Shown here in pieces: positions 10,950 through 22,490 of a stretch of 64,000 bases of DNA. Source of the stretch: Aquatica leii (Eukaryota; Arthropoda; Insecta; Coleoptera; Lampyridae); NCBI GenBank assembly GCA_035610365.1, contig CM069438.1:46186837-46250836 (forward strand). The letters are read 5' to 3'. The notes beneath the pieces were generated by a model. The model ran no database searches and was not told where the DNA came from. It was given only the letters and a program-made list of their open reading frames with translations. The translations under genes were made by a program, and so were the position numbers. How positions within the stretch are numbered: the stretch's first letter is position 1; each line of letters opens with the position of its first letter.

Positions 10950-12090
10950 TGTTACGTGCTCTAAATGTAAATTGTGCGGCTCTGTATATTGTTAGTTGAC
11001 TTGAAGTTAGTCTTCCATTTCTCGACACCATCTATGGAGCATCGTGGTCCCTTCCGTTTAAAAAGACGGAAAAGTCGTCATTTTTACTTTATCGTTGTGG
11101 TACATAAAATAAACCTGCTTAAATTAAACTTGATTTCTTAAAACATTCACGTGTTGTGGCACAATGTATCATAAAATCATCTGTAATTAGTTAAATTATT
11201 CAACGCAGGGTAAGTTTCTTTTATTCTTTTTTGGATTAAAGGTAATCTTTATGTCGTTTCTTTAGCGCCACGTGCTACTTCCCAAATGTGGGTTTCTTTG
11301 TCTGTAAAAACTTGAACATTGACAGTGAAACAGTTCGAAAAGGAAGCATCGGACTTACGAATACTGCGACACAAAGGTAGATACGATTAATATTTCTTAG
11401 ATGAAAATGCATATGTAACAGCATATGATACGCTCCGGTTCAATTACCTTTCATAAATGTTACTTTTTACCTGTTATAGAGTTTGTTAGTCACTAGGTGG
11501 ACACCTAAAAATATTAGGTAGTTTCATTACAGGAAGTCAGAAGGAAAACGTATTCTGAAAGTAAACCTGGATCTCGGTAAGTCAAATTTTGATTTTATCT
11601 ATTCGCTGTCGATATAATTACTAATCACGTCGAAACGTATAAAATGATTTGTTTCTTATTACTACTAGTCAATTAGTCTAAGTTAAATTACTATCGCATG
11701 CTGATATTTCGACCGTCAATTAATGTTAATGTCATTTACTTACAAAGATTTTTGTATGTCTTGTCTGTTACACTTACGATTTGAGTGTATTGTGAGTTAT
11801 ACTTGTACTCAAACTAAATTTATTTACTGTAATTCTATTAAATTATCCAATTGTTATTGAGCCTAAATTTAATCATAAGTTATCCTTCTAAAGTAATTAC
11901 AGTAGAATTGATCTTAATGATTTGGTTTCTTTCTTCGATTGCTCCAGTTTTACAAACCTTAAAAGTTTTGAGCCTCCTGTGCTGACCTAACAAGAGCTGT
12001 ATCTGCGAGACGAGATCTGGCGCCCATTAAAATAAACCTGTGTTTACCCGATTAATATTTTGCAATTTAATGCTTTGTATCTGATTAATT
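10950..12090 (+). mobile_element. Family A LTR, plus strand, diverged or truncated end
   Basis: It begins TGTTACGTGCTCTAAATG, followed by CTGTATATTG, the GGGTAAGTTTC block near 11210 and AGATCTGGCGCCCATTAAA near 12020. The usual terminal blocks (GTTGGCCGTGCAAGG, AAGCTTGTAACA) are missing. Another LTR is inserted at 12091. The tail after about 12035 does not align, so the exact end is unknown. Confidence 0.55.
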
Positions 12091-13236
12091 TGCTACAAGC
12101 TTCTAGTAATTTACGAACTTGCACGGCCAACTCACTGTAGGATTGAAACCATACCTGTCGGAGAGAGGGGAGGTTTAAGTGACTTTATTTTAAAGGGCGC
12201 CAGATCTTTTGTTCTTTGCAGAAATAGCTTCTGCTAGATCAGCACAGGAGGCTCGAAGCTTGTACAAAACTGTTAAGGTTCGTAAGGCTGGAAGAAACAA
12301 AAAAAAGAAACTAAATCGTTAACAACAATTGCACTTTAATTACTCCATAAAGATAAATAGATCAAAATTTGAATCAATAACAATTGAATAGCATGACAAA
12401 AAATAATTTTAGTCCGAGTACAAATATAAGCAGGCACCAGAATATCAGAAGCATCGGCAACCCACACTACACGTAAAACAAAAGTGCAACCACCAGAACA
12501 TATAAAACTCTTCATAAGTAAATTACATTAATAAGGATAATTGACCGTTGACGTAATCAGCATGCGATAGTAATTTACTGAAACTAATTGAGTTACAATA
12601 ATAAGCAACAAATCAATTCGAACGAACGATCAGTAAATATAGTTAGTCATGAGTATCACTGTAGCGATAACGAATAATTAAGCAAAAAGTAATCAAACCA
12701 AAACTTATCGTATGCTGTTACAATGTATTTTCGTCTACGATGGTATTAATTTATTGCCTCCGAAGAGGAATTCAATCGTATCCGGTACTCCGCATCGAAA
12801 TTCAGCCCTTGTATCGCAGCGTTCTTAGGTCTACAGCTTCGATTATAATTTTCCCTTGTAGATTTTAAATTAAGACAAGAACACCCATACTTAGGAGGTA
12901 GCACATGGCGCTAACGAAAAGACATAAAAATTACCTTTAATCAAAAAAAGAACAAAAGCCACTTACCCTGAGTGGATTAAATTAGTTAAAGAAGAATACT
13001 TTTATTACCTATCGTGTCCCAACACGTGGATGCTTTATGAAAACGATTTTTAATTCACGCAGACATAGGTTATATGATGAACGATGTAAAAGTTAAAATG
13101 CCCGTATTTCACCGGATATCGTCTACTTAATACGAAGAGACCAACGAGGCCGATAGATGGCGTCGAGAAACAGAAAAGCAATTTTTGCTTAAACCAATAT
13201 ACAGGGTAGGGCAATATAAAAATTTTGCACGTAACA
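12091..13236 (-). mobile_element. Family A solo LTR with 4-bp target duplication AATT
   Basis: The plus strand runs from TGCTACAAGCTTCTAG to TTTTGCACGTAACA, 1146 bp. It is flanked on both sides by AATT (12087-12090 and 13237-13240), the duplication length expected for Ty3/Gypsy integrase. Internal blocks match the other family A copies (GCACGGCCAACTCAC, GGGCGCCAGATCTTTTG, CCAATATACAGGG). No coding sequence attaches to it, so it is a solo LTR made by LTR-LTR recombination. Confidence 0.85.
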
Positions 13237-13240
13237 AATT

Positions 13241-13740
13241 TATGTTAAACTGATCCTGATACCGTAAATCCGTTTAAACCAACTAACAAAGACCTGTTTT
13301 TGTACCTTGACATTCTCGAATCAAACCGGTTTTCGAATCCTGCTACTCTCACGATTTTTTTAATTTATTTTTTTTATGTTGTGTATAAAAATCTCTGTCA
13401 CGTTAAAACGTCCTCCTTTAGTGTTGATCACCAGTTTCTGCATTATCTAACTCTATTTGCAACAACCAAACCTCAGTCCCGTAAGTATATTAACAAATCG
13501 CTCGAGTCAAATAGGATTTGTTGAACGTGAATTAAATCTACTCGTTATTATTAAAGACACGTTTTTAACACTTAACGTAGTTGAGGTAAGCGCCTTGATT
13601 AATGACGCAAGCCAGGTTGGCTTAGGATCATTTAATCCGTTCGGCATCGCTACGCTCTGGTTTCTGACCAAAATCTCGAAAACAATAATTCATTTTCAAA
13701 ACACTTACCTGAATTTAATTTAACTAGCCGGAACAGTTTG
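13241..13740 (+). pseudogene. Decayed Gypsy pol fragment (RNase H region)
   Basis: The frame at 13457-13723 contains ALINDASQVGLGSFN followed by IATLWFLTKISKTI. This matches the D-A-S-x-x-G-x-G-a-x-L-x-Q ... P-L-x-F-F-S-K-x-L pattern of Gypsy RNase H. The normal TDAS reads NDAS, and the downstream R-E-L-L-A block is lost. A second frame at 13300-13524 is Phe/Tyr-rich and may be linked RT sequence, but I recognise no motif there. Confidence 0.5.
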
Positions 13741-14340
13741 TTATTAGAGTTAACTAACATTCCGTATAGTATTAATAACGTTATTGAATTCCAGCGTATT
13801 TTATTTGTGACAACCATGGCTATTAATCGATAACAATGATTAACCCGCCGTAACTTTGTAATTAAAAGCCACTTAACTCAATAACAGAACACGAGCATTA
13901 CTTGAAAACATTAATTGGTTATACCGATGTCATTAACGTTTATGAACATACTTGAATAATTTTCCAGCACACCTAACCAGTAACTTCCGTATTTAATTAA
14001 AATATTTTCTGGGATGGTTCGTAACAAAAATTGAGATAAGAAGCTTGGGCTGTATTCGTTTAACCACAATTCCATTTGATGCGTAGGCCGCATTCAACCA
14101 AATTCCGGATAAAACTCATTTACTGTAAATAAGTTTCAGTTATATACCGAGAGAAATCAAGCTACCCGAACTGTACAATTTGTTGTAACATATACATTTT
14201 AGTTTAAAGACGAAATTTATATTAATTTTGATCAAATTAACAACGCTTTAATTTCAACGCCGAGACTTAAGCTACCGGGGTTCGCTACATTGCTATGTAG
14301 TTTACTTTTTGGAGTTTACAGCTTTTAACCTTTGCTATTC
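13741..14340. other. No recognised feature
   Basis: AT-rich. A 60-codon minus-strand frame at 13911-14093 has no recognisable motif. Confidence 0.5.
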
Positions 14341-15600
14341 TTTTGGTTCGTGTTTTAGGGTTTCGATGATTTGTGTCTTTGACTACGTCGTTGATATTTG
14401 GGTAGTTGTGGCTTAGATGCTACCCAATTGTTTTTTCCATTTTGTTGTACTAAATTTTATTTTTTTTGCTAGTTCCTAGTACATTTTTATTTTTTTTAAC
14501 CATATTACTTTGGGACAGACTAGTTTTCTATGTGTTTATAATTACATAGGCTTAGTCGGCCATTTCGAGATTAGTAAATCACTATTAAGACTCTCACTTT
14601 GGTTTCAGTTTAGTTTATCTTTTCTTTTGGGTTTCTTATTCCGCTTGTCTGCATTTAAATCTTGCAGTAAACTTTCCGATTTGGTACGAGTTTCATGACT
14701 ATTATCCTTTCTCTTCTTTTTTTTATGTAAAAAAAGTTAGTTGTCTTTGACCTGATAGCCTCAAGCTCTAGACTAGGCATAATACCTATTGGGGGTCGTA
14801 ACCGGCGCGTAGAATGTTGTAGTTTCCAGCTACAGTCAAGCAATTGCAGGCTCTACTCTTTTTTATTTTGGATTTTACAGAAAAAAATTGTAATTTTTTT
14901 GTCTACTTTCAAAGTTTCCTGGGTCTTGTTTATTCTGGTCGTAGATCAGATTCCTTCCTGGTTAGGAGGAAAACTGTTGGGATCAAGCGAGTACCGGTTA
15001 CTGTGACGTGGGCTTGTGTAAGCTAACGTCTGGAGGGCCCAACGATGCGCTTTTACATCTTGTTGCAAAGGTGTTTAAAACTCCAACGCCACACAATCGT
15101 CCGGTGTTTTACGAGGAAACCTGATATTCTTTTCTGGTGAGTAGAATGTATAATCAAGGTGGGATTTATATCTATGGGCTAGGGTTTTATGGGATTTTAG
15201 GGCGTTGTCCTTGACCGTCGTCTAAACTTCTTTCTTTTCTATGTTTCTTTTTTTTCTTTTGGTTTACTTTGGATTTTTGCTTGGTCAGGTCTGCGTTGTT
15301 TTTTTTAGTTCTTGGAAGTATCATGCGACTTTTGAGACATACCCGGTCGATTATACTTAGCGAACTGGGAAAGAATTTTTGGTTTACCTTTTTTCTTGGG
15401 TTGGGTGTTATTGTATTTGCGATAGGTCAGGATTTAATCTTTGGCGTAGGTCTAAACTTCTGTCTTCTTTTAAACTTTTTTTGTCGTCTCTAGACTTTAA
15501 TTTTGCTGGGGGAATTTTATTATCATTAATTTATTATTTTCAAATCATCTTCTCGGCCTTGTTCTACTATACTGAGCTCATTCTCTGTTTTTAATGATTC
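14341..15600 (-). other. T-rich block, possible LINE ORF1 relic on the minus strand
   Basis: The plus strand is strikingly T/G-rich and, read on the minus strand, gives Lys- and Pro-containing segments broken by many stops. This composition is common in LINE ORF1 remains. Plus-strand frames (14510, 14844, 15269, 15379) are Leu/Phe-rich, as expected of the complement of an A-rich ORF. I found no zinc knuckle or other firm motif, so this is compositional evidence only. Confidence 0.25.
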
Positions 15601-15869
15601 TGTTAACAAAGGGTTTTGATCAGTTGGATCTTAAATTTAATTACACTTATTGTGTAAAAATTTCTAAAAATTTAAGTTTATAAAAAATTACGCTTTTTGT
15701 GTTATTTAGTTTATTTGTTCTGTTGGCCAAATTCTATAGCCATCATCATTTTTATCACCCATGAAAATACCATTACAAGCCTTGCCTATTCTTCCACGTC
15801 TACTTTTAGAAATATGAGCATAGCAAATGCAATCTATAGTTTTTAAAGGTTTCAGATTAGGCTTTTTCC

Positions 15870-17061
15870 AATACCAAACTTTAAAATTAGTAGTTCAATT
15901 CCCGAGTATAAAAATTTCACTTCAAGTATGAAATTTGTCCTTAGAGTTTCCTACTCTTTTGTCGAAAATGTCAAATTTTAGAGAGCATTTTTAACTTCAC
16001 TTCTTGTAAGACCATCCACGAACTCTGTACTTTTACGCCCGGTGCAACCTTTACCTTTAGATCGTTTTACGCTAACATCAATTAAATTTGTAAGGCTGAA
16101 TCGCGATAAATGGTGTAAATTTTTCAATTATTGGGGGTTTAATTTGATTCTGTGCTAACTTTCTGTAGCGGATTTTGGTACCCATCCCATGTTTACCGTT
16201 ATCGCTGAAGATAATTAGCAGGTGGCCTAGTTGAAAAACTTCCATGAGGTCAGGTTATTGATAACGTTATTTTTTATACATCGTCAAGGGTTGGAAACTT
16301 TCAAGATTATCTCTTTTTTGGAAGATGGACTACAACAAAAACTAGAAAAACTTATGCTGTTAAGTCGAAGGGAAACGCTGCGCAATTGCGTTCTTAAATG
16401 ATTAGATGCTAAAGGGAACTTTTTACTTGTGTTAACATTATATGCTTGTTTATATTGAGTTTAATATTATTTTTTAGGTAACTCAAGTACGGAATTAGCT
16501 AATCCCCTACTGGATAAAACCTAACTGTGAGTATTATTATTTCAGTTTTTTTTATATGTGCTTCGGTGGTCATGTCGATTGTTGACCGTACGTGCATGTT
16601 AGGTTAACACATTTAATAATATTTTTGTGCTTCACAAACTCATATGCAGTGCGCGTCGAGTCTCGAAGAATACTATTTGTTTGTCTACGATTTTAAAATT
16701 TGCGAATATAAATTCAGACATTATGTTTATGTAAAAGGTTAGACCGACAGGGTCAGCTTGTCGTACGGTGTGTTGCTATTCGACGCAACTTATAATTAAT
16801 TCAACCCACGTATCTATATTTGCAAAAATTTATATTGATGTACTTTCTTACCTCTACGGGTAGAGTTAGACGGTATCTCCCTAATTTAACCTTTCATCGT
16901 CTTGGCGCTGTTTTAGATTTATGTTATAATTTCGCATCACAAAGTCTGCGATCCCTCTCCGGAGAAGCTGTGCTAGCGGTTGCTTTGTTTCGTTACAAGA
17001 AGACCAACGAAAATATTTATTATTGGCTGCCCAACTCGAGGAACCTAATATTCTCGTAACA
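15870..17061 (+). mobile_element. Family B LTR, plus orientation
   Basis: Reverse complement of 26841-27955 over almost its full length. Shared blocks include TTACGCCCGGTGCA, GTTTACCGTTATCG, AGGTGGCCTAGTTGAAAAAC, GGAATTAGCTAATCCCC, TCTCCGGAGAAG and the end TTCTCGTAACA. The start near 15870 is blurred. Open frames inside (16820-17059, 17023-17214) are not conserved and are ignored. It abuts the Copia-type gag relic on the opposite strand. Confidence 0.7.
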
Positions 17062-17775
17062 AATCTTTGTCTGATGCCACGCTGCCCTAAAATTTTTCTA
17101 ACTTTGTTGCTGCCTATTTACTACCATTGTCTAAAGCTTTTTTGTGCCATATTTTTTTGCTTTTGTTTCAGTTTTGAACCAACTTTTCTGCTACATCTGA
17201 TTTGTGTTGAATAAAATAAATAAACCGGTACCTGCAGAAGTTGTCCTTAAACAAGACATAGAAACAATATCTAAAAAATGATTTTTTAAAAAATTTACAG
17301 ACATTATTGTGTATACGCTCACTAGGTTCTTAGGCTCGGTCTCTAGCTTTTCCATATTTGTAGATCATTCCTCAAATTCTTCGGCTTTAAAATATGTGTT
17401 GCAATACCATCAGCCTGCTTTAGATAACTGGAAAACTTTATACAAACATGTTTTATTCTTGATATTCCTATTATATAGTCTGTGTGATTCTAACCAAACT
17501 TTTCTTGCAGTTCAAAAACGCAAAATTTTTTCTAAAGTTTCTTGTGTCATAGTTACAGTCAAATGAGGAAGACACAATTGTCTGCTTGAGTATATTCTAA
17601 CAAATTCTTTTTATGCCTGGATACTGCTTCTACTGTTGCATTTTCTTTTACAGGCTTAGGTGCAATCAATTTACTTTCGAGTATTTCTATTTCACTTTTA
17701 AATGTCTCCAATAAAATACATAATTTGTTTTTCCATGTACTCCAATCTATCTATCTGTGTTTTACTCAGATCCAT
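17062..17775 (-). pseudogene. gag: Decayed Copia-type gag
   Basis: Read on the minus strand from ATG at 17775 it begins MDLSKTQIDRLEYMEKQI. It later contains MTQETLEKILRF then TARKVWLESHRLYN, close to the T-A-k-E-a-W-x-x-L-x-x-x-Y motif of Copia/UBN2 gag proteins, and then ISTNMEKLE-like sequence. Several stops and frame changes break it. About 90 bases upstream is a site like the initiator-Met primer site, followed directly by a family B LTR, so LTR, primer site and gag are in the right order. It is cut off at 17061 by an oppositely oriented LTR. Confidence 0.5.
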
Positions 17776-17866
17776 TTTGTTTTTGTTAAAATTTTTTGTG
17801 TTATTTTACTTTTAATTGTAAATTTTTACTAACTTTTGATGGCTGTCCTTTTTTTTTAATTTTAAA

Positions 17867-17889
17867 CCTCAAAGTACGCTCTACTACCA
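17867..17889 (-). promoter_or_regulatory. Primer binding site, initiator tRNA-Met type
   Basis: The minus strand reads TGGTAGTAGAGCGTACTTTG directly after the LTR end TTTTAACA. Its first 12 bases match the complement of the insect initiator-Met tRNA 3' end (TGGTAGCAGAGC) with one difference. It links the family B LTR to the gag relic. Confidence 0.6.
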
Positions 17890-18400
17890 TGTTAAAATAA
17901 ATTTTGCCCTGCTTTTTTATATACAAGATGTCGAATTATTACAAGGATTTTCTCGTAACTTAATTGCTAGCGACTAACTCAATTGAATCGGCAACCGAAT
18001 TGCAGGTCTCGATGTGCTAATTATAACGTAAGGTTAAAAAAGCGCCAAAATGATTAAAAAATAAAAGAAAAGACACCGTTTAAATCTATCCAAGACTGAA
18101 AGAGAACAAATGACAACATACAAGTTGTAACACGAACATATTTTTATTTTATCACAGAGAAGTTAGAAAAGAGTAACTTAGTAGATTGAAATAAATGCGA
18201 TCAATTGCTAGTATTTAGGTGTAGATAACAGACAATAATTGTTGATACCCCTTTCGGTTAGGCAACACGTCGTACGCAAAATTAAACTGATATGTACATA
18301 CAGTCATACGTGCAAACGACTGACAACGTAGATTAAAAAAAAATAAAATAGGAAATGCATTACTTACAATTTATTTTTTTTAAGTATGCGGCTAGCTACT
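17890..18400 (-). mobile_element. Family B LTR fragment, minus orientation
   Basis: On the plus strand it starts TGTTAAAATAAATTTTGCCC right after the primer site. It shows a spaced match to the family B copies (TTTTCTCGTAAC, GCTAGCGAC, GACACCGTTTAAA, GAAAGAGAACAAATGAC). Similarity fades past about 18400, so the true outer end near 18950 is not resolved. It serves as the 5' LTR of the Copia-type gag relic. Confidence 0.5.
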
Positions 18401-18417
18401 GGCACCTTTTCCAGATT

Positions 18418-18471
18418 TTTTAAAACAATGACATACATATGACGTTTTAAAACAATGACATACATATGACG
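18418..18471. repeat. 27-bp direct tandem duplication
   Basis: The unit TTTTAAAACAATGACATACA plus seven further bases occurs twice in succession (18418-18444, 18445-18471) without differences. A related ATCAATGACATACATGTGGG occurs at 18720. No function is evident. Confidence 0.9.
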
Positions 18472-20079
18472 TTATCACAAATAAGTTACTTTTCGGTTCG
18501 TACGATCTATAAAAAAAACCAGATGCGCTAAGTTTCCCCCGATTAATATGAATATTTTAGTAAGTGGCTCTTCCAATACGGTTACAATTATAGCATTTAT
18601 TAGGTACAAATCGATATCTTTAAAAAACATAGGAGTAACACTTTTTTCATTACATCGCAGGTTGTAACGTCATCATAGAAATTTTTTCCAAATCAATTAA
18701 CACAAGTTAATATCTTTGCATCAATGACATACATGTGGGTAATCAAAATTCGTTAATGACAATTACGAGAAAATCAAATTAAATCACAAAAATAGAATTA
18801 CTTCTTACCCCAGAAAAGTTTTCTATTAAATTGTAACACGTTCTTGGAGAATGCCTTACATCGGTTGTGTATGTGTATAGTTTTTATTGTTATAATTTTA
18901 ATTTTACATGTTGCTCAAATCAATCGACAAGATCTAGCCGAAAAACTTTGCGTTGCTTAATTTTTTCGGGTCGTCTTTGGGTTTATACTATGACAACATT
19001 ATATGTAATTATGCAATTATAAATTTTGCTACAAGTATAATCTCGCTTTTGTTAATTAACTCAGTTAATTTAATTTTAATACCTTTTTTAGACACTTATT
19101 CTTTTTACTTAAAAAAAATAATGGAATTTGTAACATCATTTTTTTTTGTGTTTTACATTATGTACATAAAACAATTTTATTATGTTTATTGTAATTTATG
19201 TTTCAGAAAAGCAAAATGTTTAAAAGTAAAAGATGTTTCTAAAAAATTCAAAACATTCGCGTTTTGTAACGCAATAGTAAAAATTATTACAGCCGTGCAA
19301 ACGGAATTAGTTTATTGATGCATCCAATCTAAAGAGAAATTTCTCTAACGAAATTACTTTGCGGTAAATTTAAGGAAATGTTACGTATCAGATATGAAGC
19401 GTCAAACACATAGACCGAAATGTTTCGTCGAAAATTAGACCATAAACAACAAGGCGCGTACTGTAAACTTAGATTAACTCAAATTTAACTTTAAAGAATC
19501 ATAACATCGAAACTACCATCGTAAAGTTTGCAGAACAAAAATAACCGTAACGTTTTTTACAATTCTGATTTTTTTTTTAAATTTTAGTATTGTAAAATTG
19601 TTTATTGGTTCTATTTAAACTTTTTTTAAGTATAAAAAAATTAATAACAGTGGTAATGTAGATATTGTAGAAAGGTAATTTTTAAAAAGTAATTTTATGG
19701 TAGACGTTACGTTAGTAAAAATATTAACATTTAAATGAGTTTTTAACAATCAAAATTTGTATTCATTCAGTGAGTACACATGACATTGTATTAGATTTGT
19801 AAAAAAATTGTAAAATGTACATAACACAAATAAGTTTTAAAAATTTGGTGTAATGATTCGTGCGTTGCCTTTGGACGTAGAAGGTCGTATTTTACGTTTA
19901 AGGCAACGTCAAAGTGAAAGCAAGTATACAAGTAAAACTGTGACGAACAAGATAGATTAAGGCGAATAAACAGTACAATCGAGAAAGTTAGTGATAAAAA
20001 ATAACCTACTAAATTGATAAAAATATTACGTTTAATACGAAATTAAAGAATAACCATTACAGGTGGGACAATTTAAACA
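18472..20079. other. No recognised feature
   Basis: AT-rich. It includes a 121-codon hydrophobic frame at 18953-19318 judged to be compositional, and an imperfect hairpin at about 19861-19910 (CGTTGCCTT...AAGGCAACG). Confidence 0.5.
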
Positions 20080-20990
20080 CGAAAAGAAAGAAAATAAAGT
20101 ACGAAAGAATAAAAGGAAGAATGGAATGATTAAAAAAAGAAAGGATGCGAAAAAACAGACGACGAATAAATAATAAAGGATAGAAAACAATAAGATCACT
20201 GGACATAAAATATTTAACGGATAAAAACGAAGGAAACAGCTCAATATTAGAAAAGGAAAGAGAAAACAGAAAGAAATGGAGGAACTACAGGAATTAATAA
20301 AAAGGAATAGGGGAAAAAATCACAGAAATATAAGAAGAAATGAGAGAATGGAAAAAGAAGTGAAAGAATGAAAAAGAGGAACTGGTAGAGAGAATAGAAA
20401 AACTGGGCGGAAGATGAGAAGAAATGGAAAAGAAAGAATAGAGTTGTAGTATAGTGGTGGAAAAGTAAAGAACCACAAAAGAAATTAGTATTGATGCTAG
20501 AAGAAAAATTAAACGTCGAAATAGAAGTTAAAAAAGTGACAGAAATAAATAGAGAGAAGGAAAATGAGATAGTGGTGGCGGAAATGGGGCAATGGGAGGA
20601 AAAACAGAATGTGATGGCGCCGAAGAGGAAATGGTTGATATGGTAAGAATGAACTGCGGGAATACATGAAGAAAAAAAATGAAAGATTAATAGAAAGAAT
20701 GGAGGAAATTTATGAAGAAACGAGGAGTAAGGTGAAAGTGAGTGGAGAGGAGAGTGAAAAATTTGTTACAAGAAGAGGGTTGAGACAAGGATGCTCACTG
20801 AGCCCAAGCCTATTTGCAATATATACGGGAGATGTGGAAAAGACAACAAAAGGACAACAGAGATGCGAGATAGTAGTAGGGAAAGTGAAGGCGTGGTTGT
20901 TGGCGTATGCGAATGATATCGTGTTGGTGGCTAAAAAGGAAAAGAAAATAAAGGAGATGATGAAGACGCTAAACAAATTTTTACTCGTTC
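20080..20990 (+). pseudogene. LINE relic: charged linker and reverse transcriptase fragment
   Basis: 20080-20650 is extremely A/G-rich and encodes, across several frames, Lys/Glu-rich coiled-coil-like sequence as found before the RT of certain insect CR1/R1-type LINEs. From 20666 the frame reads RLIERMEEIYEETRSKV, then RRGLRQGCSLSPSLFAIY and LLAYANDIVLVAKKEKKIKE. These are RT palm blocks: the R-Q-G-C-x-L-S-P-x-L-F motif is intact, but the catalytic YADD reads YAND. Similarity stops at about 20990 and the frame runs into unrelated sequence. A short stretch at 21090-21240 (IMLYGIGIY...) might be a rearranged RT tail. Confidence 0.8.
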
Positions 20991-21559
20991 GTTTTGTACT
21001 TGGTTTTTTCTGCAATCGCTTGATTGTAATAATTGTAAGTAATTCTTCTTTATATTGAATGTTTATTGTTGGTTATTCTCTTACGTTTTTGCAATAATGC
21101 TTTATGGGATTGGGATATATTCTGGCAGAATTAAGCGATTTAGTAGATTACGTCAGCAGTTGCAAATAAAATTTGTTAAAATAACATCAGCTATGTTGCT
21201 TCAAGATCATAAAATTTTGTTTAGCAGGTCTGCTAGGATTTGAGACGATTCTCTCTATCAACAGCTATTAATAGAGAAAATTCTACTGCTCTCTGTTTGT
21301 AGAGATAAAAATCTAATAACCTCTAGAAGCTTTTTGGTAAAATTTCTATATAGCAATTACTGCCTTGAGCCTTATATACAAGTATCGTATTGTGAAACCA
21401 TTTTCTTATTTGTAATTGTATATCTACAAACTTTGACTTGTATTACTTTTGTTTGTAGTATTATTAATTTGTCTAATTTGTTACATTAAACATTTAATCG
21501 CAGATCATACTAAAATTTTAGTGTTGAAAACACTTACAGTGAGCTTGATTTAAAGGTTC
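20991..21559. other. No firm feature
   Basis: It contains a 62-codon frame at 21055-21243 with a weak resemblance to the Y-G-x-x-x-W region after LINE reverse transcriptases. Otherwise no support. Confidence 0.4.
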
Positions 21560-22490
21560 GTATAACGAAACGATGAAACGTTCAGATGAAACAAATCTGG
21601 AACTTCCGGTGGTGGCCAATTTTACTTCATCTTTTGTATTTTTCGGATGCAGTGTTTACATTATTAAACTAAAGATAATCCTTATAATTCGTTTTATGTT
21701 TTAAAAATATATAGTCTTAATTTCACTCATCAGTGATGAAAAATGATTATAGTAATTGCAGAATTAGATTCCGTTTTGTACTCTGCAAAAACGGTACAAT
21801 ATAGATGAAAATAGCACATAAACAATTTATTAGGCACAAAATTTACTACAAAAAAGTCTGTGGGAGTGTATAATTTTATCTATTACTTTAATGTAATTTT
21901 TGTGCAACTTTGCATACTTGTATCTTCTAAACTATTTAACATAATTGTACCCTTCCGCCGACTTTTTTATAGTAAATTTTGTCATCTATAAAAATGTTTA
22001 TGTGCAACTTTCTTCTATATTGCACTGTTTTCCGGTAATTATTTATTGGTTATTTTAAATTGTTAAGCAAATCATTTCAATACAAAAATTGTGGCGGTTT
22101 CGATGCTGGTGTAATATTACAACATTGACAGAGGTACCCTTAGCCGCAAAAAAAGTCTCCGTGGTCACCGAAAGCAACTCAACCGAAACACACATCTTCT
22201 ACTTAATCGATCATTTATGTTCAAATTTTAGAATGCGTAAACGAAATAATTTAATAATAAACTTGATTAATAAAGTTTTATAATAAAAACTATCAGTAAT
22301 TACTGGTTTAAATCATAAACGATTTCACTGCAAAGTTTTCAACATAGGACGAAAGTAGGTAAAATAAAATTTGACTAAATTTTGAATGTCGAAATTGTAT
22401 CAATAGTCAAACATTTGTAAAGATTATTAGCGTTATAAATCTGTCAAGACTAGAGAAAGGATTCATGTTAAAGTAAAGTTCATCTCTTTA
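21560..22490 (+). repeat. Interspersed repeat C, copy 2
   Basis: Inverted copy of 3343-4145. It preserves the GTTCAGATGAAACAAATCTG start, the internal dyad (GCACATAAACAATTTATT against AAAAATGTTTATGTGCAACT), the GTGGTCACCG block and the AAGACTAGAGAAAGGATTCA end. A 64-codon frame at 22089-22283 is not kept in the other copy. Confidence 0.75.

Noticed and set aside
14655..15026. Short frames on both strands as small genes
   Set aside because: No conserved motif, surrounded by T-rich relic sequence; not distinguishable from chance.
18953..19318. 121-codon hydrophobic open frame resembling a membrane protein
   Set aside because: No ATG at a credible start, composition is what AT-rich DNA gives by chance (Phe, Ile, Tyr, Asn), no domain, and no flanking signals.
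19861..19910. Imperfect hairpin CGTTGCCTT...AAGGCAACG as a microRNA precursor
   Set aside because: Stem is short and bulged, with no supporting context.
20032..20476. Ser/Phe/Leu-rich minus-strand frames
   Set aside because: They are the complement of the Lys/Glu-rich LINE linker on the plus strand.
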